Assembly (NCBI GenBank): GCA_012861695.1
Contig: JAAOOA010000016.1
Span: 25,288,197-25,352,196, forward strand
Reading direction: 5' to 3'
DNA from: Trematomus loennbergii
Lineage: Eukaryota > Chordata > Actinopteri > Perciformes > Nototheniidae
DNA: 64,000 bases
Each line of letters opens with the position of its first letter. Positions within the stretch are counted from its first letter, which is position 1. The notes under the pieces were generated by a model. It saw only the letters and a program-made list of their open reading frames with translations. It ran no database searches and was not told the DNA's origin. This document shows positions 55,510 to 64,000 of the stretch, one piece after another. Both the position numbers and the translations under genes were made by a program.

Positions 55510-56737
55510 GGCGTCAAAGTGGGCTTGAGCCCCTGCCCTTTTTCTTCCTCCAAAGAAAGTGCCCTTTTTTCTCCCTTTTAAAAAAAAAAAAATGAATATA
55601 TATCTACTGCTGTTTGCGCACAGTTTCCCTTTCCAAAAACATATTGATTGAATACAAAATAAAAATATCAGGTGGGAGATTAGACTGTGAAGTTCCGATG
55701 CTCTCTCTACCCTCCCTCCCTCCCTCCACGTCTCGCACACAGCGGTGCGGACCTCGGCAGTCACTTGTTCACATAACATGGCACCTACAGTCCCATGTTA
55801 TGCCAGATTTTCTTGGCTTGTTTGAAAGTGAGTATGGTGATGAACAAATGACTAAACTGCCAGTGCCTCAAGTTTACAGCTAATTAGCCAGAAGACAAAA
55901 ACAAATATAGTTAACTAAGGTAGGCTACTAGCTAATGCATAAGTTAGCTCAAGGTTTAGCTATGGCAATTTATCATGGGCATACAGGCTAATGTACTGTA
56001 CTTAAGGGGAGACTGACACTAAAGGTGAACACAGTAAAATGTGTATCTAATTACGTCATCACAATCGTCACATTGATATGCAAATTAGGTGTTAACTAGG
56101 CCTAATTAAAATGCGCTAATTTGCATGCAGTTACCAAGGCATTGCAGGTGAAAAGGATATAACAAAAAACAAACATAAAAACATATCACCTCACAACTTC
56201 CCCAGATAGTTACTGTCAGTATTTTCCCTGAAATGTTATGTTTAAATGCAGATTAGCTTTAAATCTATAGATGAATTCAGACATGGTATACACCATTTAG
56301 GCTATGTGTTTTTTGGAAGTTTTCTTTCCATTAGAGTGAAAGAAACATGGAAGCAAAATAGACCAAAATAACAAAATGTATAGTAAATGAAAAAACGATC
56401 TTTTTGCCTGTAATGTCCTTAGACAGTAACTTCATCATTTTGATTGTTGGCTGCTCATTTAGTAACTATTAATTGTACTAGTTTGTTGTCTGCTCTTGTG
56501 CGTAGTGAATACTAAAGAAGCCATTGTCTCTGTGTTGACTGATTATTTTGTAGAATTCTGTTGAGTATTAAACAATTGCGTGAGTGTGAGGGTATTAAAA
56601 TAGATTGGTCAGTAAGTCAGAGATGTGTAACTATATTTAGCCTTTTTTTTACATTTTTTTTTTATAAATGATTATGGGAAGTGCCTTTTTTCTCACTTGA
56701 GCACCCGCCCCCCAAAATGTCTGTGCACGTCCCTGAC
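55510..56737. mobile_element. Possible large decayed hAT element
   Basis: The right end, read on the minus strand, begins TCAGGGACGTGCACAGACATTTTG then GGGGGCGGGTGCTCAAGTGAG; I associate such an end with fish hAT elements. The left end AAAGGCGTCAAAGTGGGCTTGAGCCCC, then AAAGTGCCCTTTTTTCTC resembles it loosely, and both ends share CTTGAGC and GTGCC-TTTTTTCTC words. No 8-bp duplication and no transposase frame are visible, so boundaries and class are tentative. The 161-codon minus-strand frame at 55294-55779 crosses the left end and is not a transposase. Confidence 0.35.
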
Positions 56738-58026
56738 ACCCATGCATACATAAATAGAGACTGCCTAATTAACTCCCATGCATTTAGATAAATCAATATT
56801 GATTCCTTTAGAGACATCAAGGCCACAATAATATATTTTCTGCATCTCCTCTTGCCTATCTTCTGGCTGATTAACCTCGCCTCTAGCTGTCAGCAACCAT
56901 CTGTGATAAAGAACAGAAAGAGATGAAGGAGGATGGAAAGAAGAGAGAGATATGACTGTTTATCTTCCCGACTGTCAACTGTATACATTACCTTATAGGG
57001 AGAGGGATCAAAATGTCATTTGTTTGTATGCATTGGCCATATATGGGCATAGCAGAAAGTGCTGTTGTACAGTGTATAGGAGAACCTATACATGCTGTGA
57101 TATAGTCACTACTTTTTTGCAAAACATCGGCAATAGTCAATTTGTGATATTAGCATTTTTGTTTTGGTGTTTTTTTATTATTTTCTATTCAAGTAATGTT
57201 TTGTGTAAAAGGTTAACCCCCACAAAAACTAGCAGGCATAGTCAAAACACCAATATCTCATATTCAGTCAGGTTACAGCACCGCAGATGAAAAGTGGACC
57301 ATCCTTTCAGAAAGAAATTTGATTAAACATCATGACATTTCTGGCCCAGGTGAACCACTCTGATTTTTAATAATAAATATTAATATCAGCACTGGTCTTT
57401 TCAGGAAACCAGAAAGCTGAACTCATACAACTCTGTCAGTCAACTGGAAAGGAAATGATTGCCTGCTTTCTGACTAAATGTCTTCATAAGTCCACGAGTG
57501 AAGTCTTTTAATGTTAGTTTAAAAGTTATTTCAGCTTTTTTTGGGTTATTTTTTCCGGGTCAATTTCTGATTCTGATTCTGCCAAAAATTACCTGTGTGA
57601 CTATCCATACATAATGCTGAGTCACTAAGAACAACACTCATACTAAGAAACACAATGGAGGTGCAATTTGTGCCACAGTCCCTTATATTGATCAGTTCTA
57701 GAGGGCTTGATCATACATTTCCCATAATGCAATTCAACAACATCTTTCTTTAGGCCTCTCTGCCTCCTTGATACTCACTAAACACACATGCCGTATTTAA
57801 TTGTGTCTTAATTTACATTATTTAATTTCATATTCTGTTCTTGTACATATTCCATATTCTATTGACATGTATATAGACTTTTTGCACTACTTTTTATTTT
57901 GTATTTTGTATCTTAAGTTCCCTTGGGTTTTTAGAAAACAGTTGTAGCTCTTCAAAACTGCTAAAGAATACATTTGGGATTGATTAAAGAAAAGAAAGAC
58001 AAGAACGAGTTCTCCTTGCTGCTTCC
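56738..58026. other. Anonymous non-coding DNA
   Basis: AT-rich with no array. The 112-codon plus-strand frame at 56952-57290 has no recognisable domain. Confidence 0.55.
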
Positions 58027-58059
58027 CTCTCTCTCTCCTCTCTCTCTCTCTCCTCTCCT

Positions 58060-58124
<65 letters not shown>
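58027..58124. repeat. (CT)n microsatellite
   Basis: A (CT)n array with CCT interruptions in the left half (phase shifts near 58037, 58053, 58058 and 58079), then pure from about 58081. Glu/Arg repeat frames are artefacts. Confidence 0.96.
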
Positions 58125-58130
<6 letters not shown>

Positions 58131-59518
58131 CTTTGTAAATATCCTGGCATCTGTAGGCTGAGCTGTTTAAGAGAAACCGGCAGTAAAGCCAGTAAACTGC
58201 CTTGGAAACGCCTTGGAAACCACGCTGGACACATGTTGCCGTGGAAACAATCCGGCCCCTTCTCTCCTTCCCACTACAGTGCAAAGTGGACCTGCACACT
58301 GGCAGCACTATAACTAACCACGTCTAATAATTGAATATCATCTCTCTCCTTGTTTTCATTCTTTACTCATTCGGACCCTGATGGATTCAAATTGATGCGG
58401 ATAATGGAAAGTGGAAAGAGAGATTGTTGGAGAAAAGACAGCTGGAGAGAAGAAAAAGAGATCATAAAAGATACATAAAGACAAGGAAGGAGAGGAAGGA
58501 TAAACAAATTGGGAGTAGAAGATGTGTCATCATGGCAGTACTCTGTAATTAACTTGGTTCATTGAGGTTTACTCACTCAGGTATTAAAGCGCTTGTAAGT
58601 GTTTTGTTGGAGTGTGCCAAAAAAGGTGTTTGAGTTGACAAAAAAGAGGACGACAAAGATATTACTGAGAGAGAGGAGAGGGGGGAAAACAAGACAAAGT
58701 AACCGTCATGGAATCATGCCATGAAGCTTTTTGAAGTGAACTCAAAACAGAAACAAAGCGAGGTGGGAGGAGGGAGGTGAGTGGACCTCTTCACTTCATG
58801 CCAATAAAACTCAATTGGAAATTGGAGGGAAATGAAGGAGATTTGCAATGTGTGTGTAAGCTGCAGAAAGAGAGGCTGGCTTTGCCAACTGGAATAGTGT
58901 GCCATGGAGTTAATCAGCCAAGAAGAGGAGGAGGAAGGAGGAAGAGGAGATCTACTGAATCTGTAGATGGAGAGGAAATGTCAACAGGAGGAAAGAGAAA
59001 GAGGTTTTTTTTCCCCCCTTAGAAGTTTGTAAAGGAAAATGGCAAAGAGCAAGCGGCCGGTATAAAGACAGTGAGCGTTATTGTATGGCTCGGGAAGCGG
59101 TCGGCCATTCGCTTTTCCCCTGCCCTCTTTTGTGCGGTCAGAGTATACTGCCGTTTCCTGCTCGAGAGTGAGAGCCAATCGCTGCAGGTCACACATTCAT
59201 GTTTTAAGAAAGCTTCAAGGAGGAGAATCTGCTACGTTGTTATCTAAGCATTCATTGTACTGCTCTTTGATTAACACTCGTCTCTGTTCTGTTATGAACT
59301 CATTCTTCAGATTTCTTTTTCTAATAAGAGGGCATTGTTGTTGTTTTTTACCACATCTTTTCGTAAATCAAAGGATGCATTTTTTTACCCATGGCATAAC
59401 AGGCTCAAGTTTTACCTTTAAACTCTTTCTTTGGTCTCTTTTCAAAAGCCTCAATGTTGAGGTTTAAAAATGACAGGATTGTGGTTTGGCTTGGAATAAG
59501 TATGTGCGTTACTTTCTT
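58125..59518. other. Anonymous DNA, GA-rich domain
   Basis: Positions 58400-58500, 58660-58700 and 58915-59005 are purine-rich (AAGAGGAGGAGGAAGGAGG). Positions 58199-58248 carry tandem CCTTGGAAAC words and GTTGCCGTGGAAAC, resembling RFX X-box sites. No exon recognised. Confidence 0.55.
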
Positions 59519-59632
59519 ACTTACATTGCATTTAGCTGACGCTTTTATCCAAAGCGACTTACAATAAATGCATTCGACCAAGAAGATACAAACTTGAAGA
59601 AAACAGAATCATATAAGTACATCAGGTACTTA
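59519..59632 (-). mobile_element. SINE/LINE 3' tail fragment
   Basis: TTACATTGCATTTAGCTGACG then CTTTTATCCAAAGCGACTTAC, read on the minus strand, is the same tail as in the SINE at 7178-7377 (GCTTAGGATAAAAGCGTC). It is followed by AATAAATGCATTCGACCA, a very common teleost repeat context. The copy is a fragment. Confidence 0.65.
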
Positions 59633-60144
59633 ACTTGACTTAAATTCAAAATAGGTCAACATTGATTTTGGTTTATCATGGGACATAAAAACCAGTGACC
59701 TTGTTCCTGTGTTTGACCATCCATTCATCCTGATCTCCTTCCTGTGGCGGACTTTAATTCAAACATATTTCCGTATAATGTGGGCATTCATGTGTCCTCC
59801 ACCATAATGGATCCTATATTGGATTCCATTTGCATTGTTTCCATGGTTTTTGGCACTTTCATTTATCTAAAGATCTGCAATGTTAAGAGGTTGTGTTAGT
59901 GTAGTTCTGTAAGATCAGGCTGTGAATGTCGATGAAGGACGTCAGGTGATCTTTGCAGAAACATCACAGACATAAGTTTTAGGGTCAAGACATAGATCGG
60001 AAAAAATAAACTGTTTTCTGGTTCACAGAATGCAGTACATGTTTTGTCGTGAGCTATATCAAAGTAATCTGTTAGTTCCTGACCCCGGTTTCACCAGCTG
60101 CCCCCTCCTATAGTCTACACCGTATTAAACCCACCTTACTTACC

Positions 60145-60183
<39 letters not shown>

Positions 60184-60284
60184 CACACTGACTCCAGTGG
60201 GTACGGCGTGTAATCAGAAAAAGCGTGGGAGAAAATAGAAAGGAAGAAGTGTAGAATAGCAAAAGCAGATGCTCACATAAAACT
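59633..60284. other. Anonymous DNA with short (CA)n
   Basis: A pure (CA)n array of 16 units at 60148-60179; otherwise nothing recognised. Confidence 0.6.
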
Positions 60285-60289
60285 ACACA

Positions 60290-60320
<31 letters not shown>

Positions 60321-60323
60321 CAC

Positions 60324-60412
<89 letters not shown>

Positions 60413-60414
60413 CA
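60285..60414. repeat. (CA)n microsatellite with phase shifts
   Basis: CA array with CACCACAC near 60297 and 60388 and CAACAC near 60324. Confidence 0.96.
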
Positions 60415-61011
60415 TTGGTGAAACAGGGGGGCAATCAAAAGCAGATGAGAAGTAAATTGCTTTCTTGCTGTTTAAATCCATTCTATATATGAAAGAATAC
60501 ATTAACACATTTACAATTGTTTCGCATGTGATATTATTTGCTGCCTCAATTTAATTAAATGTCTCGAATGATTTGTGCACACTAGATAGTAACTCAAGGC
60601 CTCAATTTAATGACACTTTTCCACGTTTTTGTTCATTTCTGCACATGAGATAAGTGTATATACAGTCGCCACCGCTCTTAACTGGAGTGATGTTGCAAGC
60701 TGTCAAGCCGATTACTAAAGGCAGATCAAATGGTTATGTTTTTATAATGGGCAACTGACTCAAAATAACCACAGTGCGTCCTGGGGAGTAATGTTGATGT
60801 ATAACACATGTTCGTCTGCACATGTAGGAGGAAAATGTGAATCACTCCAACTTGTTCACTTATGACTCCCTCAGTGCCTTCTGTTCCTGCCAGCCTGTTG
60901 CCCGGTGACAGTATCCTAAACTAAAACCAATAGGGTTGTCCTCCTTTTTGAATCACCAAAATGTGGCCTGTAGCTCCAGATATGTATTATAATAGTACAC
61001 AGGTAGCCTGA

Positions 61012-61031
61012 CCCTTAACCCTAACCCTAAC
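61012..61031 (-). repeat. Short interstitial telomere-like repeat
   Basis: CCCTTAACCCTAACCCTAAC contains two perfect CCCTAA units plus partial ones, matching the vertebrate telomere unit TTAGGG on the minus strand. It is too short to act as a telomere; it may reflect end-joining repair or chance. Confidence 0.75.
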
Positions 61032-63321
61032 AACGTCACCAGACCCTACTGTATAGGTTAGGAGGTCAATTTAGGATGACTGAGGTGGCATTAACAATAA
61101 GCATACAGAACAGTCTCGAGCAAGATGGTTTTGTTGTGGTAATGCATGTTTTTCATAGTGTAAAAACAATCAAAACACCATTTAAGTTGTGGTAGACCGC
61201 TCATTTCTCAAGAATTGTGAGGGAGAAGAAAAATGTTGGTTTCAGATACGTCATAACTGAAGGAAATGTATTTATATGCATGTCCCAACCACTCAATATG
61301 ACTCCTGCTGTTGTATTAGATACTCAGGAGAGTTTCTTTAAAAAAAAGGCAATCTGGATGAGTCACAAACATGTTTGAAAAAAAAATCAAGTAGAATGTT
61401 TCTCATGGTCTGAGGGCAAGAAATGAGGTAAACAAGGAGAGACTTCAAGAAAAAGTCAGAGATGAACCTACAAAAGAAAAAACCCAGACAGCTCCCCATC
61501 TGCGTTCAATTATTGAATAAAAGCACTCCCTTTATGACGCCTTGGATGAAATCATCTGTCCTACTTCTTGACACCGATGTCCCGTTGTTTTGAGATGGAG
61601 AACAAATCAGAGCCCACACACACATAGGAGGAGGGCAGTTATTTTCTATGTAGGGTGGAGTGAATGTGCCAGACACGTCAAACTATAAAAACTCAACTTG
61701 AGTGTCTTTTATGAAAAACCTCCCCAGGAAATCCATGTCGTTTCATCATCATTCTGGGAGACTGTGAGAGGGGAATGAAAAGTTAGCTAGATTTAGAAAG
61801 CCAGGCACAAGCCAAGCCTATATTGAAGTACAAGTATAAAAACATATCCACCATGAACTCTCCAAGGAAAACATAAAAGAAACCTATGCCAGTAGTTAAA
61901 AAGTACTTAAAAGCTTGTTTTGAAAACCTCCACTACAGAAAAATATCCTTTTAGTGTCACGTTTTTTCTTTTGACATTATAGTTGCAGTGATTTCCTTTT
62001 AGTTTGCATTCATGCATCGGAAAATGCTCTTTAGCATATTCCCCAAATGTGTACGTATCACATCACATCATCTGCATTTGATCAATTCTCAGTGCAGATA
62101 CATATGTGTTAGTATTGTTGGTGTCAGTCCTTCAGATGAATTCCTTCTAGAGCCAGCAAGTGCAGGAGTGTGTATGCGTACAATCCACTGGCTCTGGAGC
62201 ACTCTTATGCCAGGCTGTAGCAGATGTTGTGTGTACACAGTATGCATTTAGGTTGCTTTTGTATAATTAGGTGTTACATTTAAAACTGATAAAGAAAGTC
62301 TCACATCTCTTTAGGCTAAGCCAATTATCTTTCACATTTTCTTCCAGTGCATGTTTTACATCCACTGCCGACATCAATTACCTATGCAGGAATAAGTGTG
62401 CCATTTAGGAAGTGATGCAGAAAGCACAATTATGTTTGGGGTGGTGCATGAGTTCATATGTTGACATTAATGCCAATAACCACAGTCTTTTCCAAGACAT
62501 ACACACAACATAACAATACTGAATCCACAATGCATGAAAGCTTTCACAATTATATTATACTGTAGTTCAGTCAGACAACTCACGTGTTTCTTAATATGTT
62601 TATTAGAAGCAGCATATAGTTTGAGCTCGGGCCTCATCACTCCACAGATTGTACAAAGAACATTGAGTGATGATAGATAACTATCCCCCAAGCCTACAGG
62701 TGGAAGCTGGGGTGGTGGTGGGGCAGGCGAGCAGCAGCAACATGAAACACAGCAGCAGGAACATGAACGTAGCTAGCAGTGAACACAGCAGTGGCAGCAG
62801 CAGCATGAGCGAGGCAGAGGCAGGAAGACCTGGCAGCTTAAATAGAGCGGCATGTTTAGGAGAATGTGTTTGGTTGGTTGTAAGAGGGACGAGGTGCGTC
62901 ACGTGTTAATGTATCATTGGTGCTCGAGTTGACTGCCTGAACTAGCTCGCAGGCTTCGCCCCATGTGTGTCAATGAAGAGGAGTACACATGATGCATGAT
63001 ATTAACACATTTAAAACATTGCATAATAATTCAGAACAGTTGTAGGATTGTGGTAATTTCTTAATTAAGTCATGAGGGAACTATACTTACAACTAATTGA
63101 CATACAGAACTGGAAAAAATGAATGACATTTACAAAAAACATGGACAGTGTTGTAAAAATGACCATATTCGTATAATCCCCAAAGCCCAAACAGCGTTGC
63201 CTCTGTAACAGAGTAAACACTAAATATTCTTTCTGAAGGGTATTTTTGTTTTTATTATGCAACTCTGAAGTTGAGGGAATAGTCTTGAACATTATGAGGG
63301 AGCAGTTAGCTAGAAGAGGGT

Positions 63322-63337
63322 GGGGGGGGGGGGGGGG
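63322..63337 (+). repeat. Poly-G run of 16
   Basis: Sixteen consecutive G residues after GAGGGTG; quadruplex-prone and error-prone to sequence. Confidence 0.9.
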
Positions 63338-63728
63338 TTCACATCCACATTGGGGCTTGTGGCCAGAGGCTCTTCATCCACTTGACGGTGCGTGCGTCAC
63401 TCTCCATCAGATCCCATCGCGCAGCTTAGAGCTCATAGAGGCTGGAAAGGATGGAACGCTGCAGCTGGTTTGTCAGCTGATTAGCATTCACATCTATCCT
63501 CCTCTTTCGCTGCCTTTGTCTCACACACACAAGCACAAAACACACACGCAAACACACATTATTCTCTCCAATCTCATTATGCAGCGGTTAGTTTGTACAT
63601 TTAGAACATGAAGTATGCTCTATATTTATATATTCATTTGTTCTACAGCCTTTCAATCTGTCACTAATTTTCCTCTTCTCAACCCACCGATTTGTTCTTG
63701 CTCTAATTGCAATTAGAAAATGCTGTTG

Positions 63729-63903
<175 letters not shown>

Positions 63904-64000
63904 AGTACTTTTTTAATGTTATTTTTTATGTAATTTCAAAGCTCAGCCATCTCTAACTTAATCATGAAAGGAGTAACAACGCCGTTAATGAGTCTCTCTC

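Noticed and set aside
55294..55779. 161-codon minus-strand ORF
   Set aside because: It crosses the boundary of a probable transposon and shows no domain; composition is mixed and start context poor.

Overview
This window looks like non-coding nuclear DNA from a ray-finned (teleost) fish, most probably a percomorph. Three things point there. (CA)n/(TG)n dinucleotide arrays are extremely dense and long. There are miniature DNA transposons with hAT-type (8-bp), Harbinger-type (TTA) and piggyBac-type (TTAA) target-site duplications, carrying terminal sequences I associate with teleost genomes. There are also tRNA-derived SINEs and LINE 3' tails of fish type. The taxonomic call rests on recognising repeat families by eye, not on a database search. 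I found no convincing protein-coding exon, rRNA or true tRNA gene in 64 kb. The open reading frames are short, low-complexity or inside repeats, so the window is probably a gene desert or the inside of a very large intron.

Layout. 1-5.7 kb: anonymous DNA with a degraded TTAA-type MITE end and an 18-G run. 5.7-7.4 kb: a LINE/SINE tail, a pyrimidine-then-purine block, and a cluster of three related SINEs (two minus, one plus). 8.2-8.9 kb: a diverged direct duplication with a period of about 339 bp. 9.1-9.6 kb: an hAT MITE. 9.8-11.0 kb: a (CA)n array and a compound GGTCTC-hexamer/(CT)n array. 11-16 kb: mostly anonymous, with two stretches that resemble conserved regulatory DNA. 16.3-20.6 kb: a microsatellite-dense segment with repeated convergent (CA)n/(TG)n pairs and a TTAA-type MITE. 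22.8-23.4 kb: a Harbinger-type MITE. 24.4-24.7 kb: an hAT MITE with a perfect 8-bp duplication. 26-33 kb: very long pure (TG)n arrays and a 673-bp TTAA-type MITE. 34.3-35.8 kb: a polypyrimidine domain that took in a LINE 3' end, which in turn took in a TTAA-type MITE. 38.0-38.5 kb: a second copy of the same LINE 3' end, preserving the empty site.

40-41.3 kb is another (CA)n/(TG)n cluster. 42.9-43.3 kb holds an hAT-like element. 45.3-45.5 kb holds a short hAT MITE with a perfect 8-bp duplication, an internally deleted relative of the one at 9.1 kb. 50.9-51.4 kb and 52.8-53.0 kb hold second copies of two TTAA-type families. 55.5-56.7 kb may be a large decayed hAT. 58-59 kb is a (CT)n array followed by a GA-rich domain. 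61.0 kb has a short telomere-like (CCCTAA)n patch. The window ends in an interrupted (TG)n array.

No pathway or operon can be described because there are no supported genes. The best-supported content is the transposon archaeology: duplications, terminal inverted repeats, and one insertion whose empty site is also present. The most unusual features are the recurrent convergent CA/TG pairs and the single-base phase shifts in the dinucleotide arrays, which may partly be assembly errors. A 68-codon minus-strand reading frame at 36.2-36.4 kb with a membrane-like segment and a downstream AATAAA is the only ORF I would check as a possible gene or gene relic.
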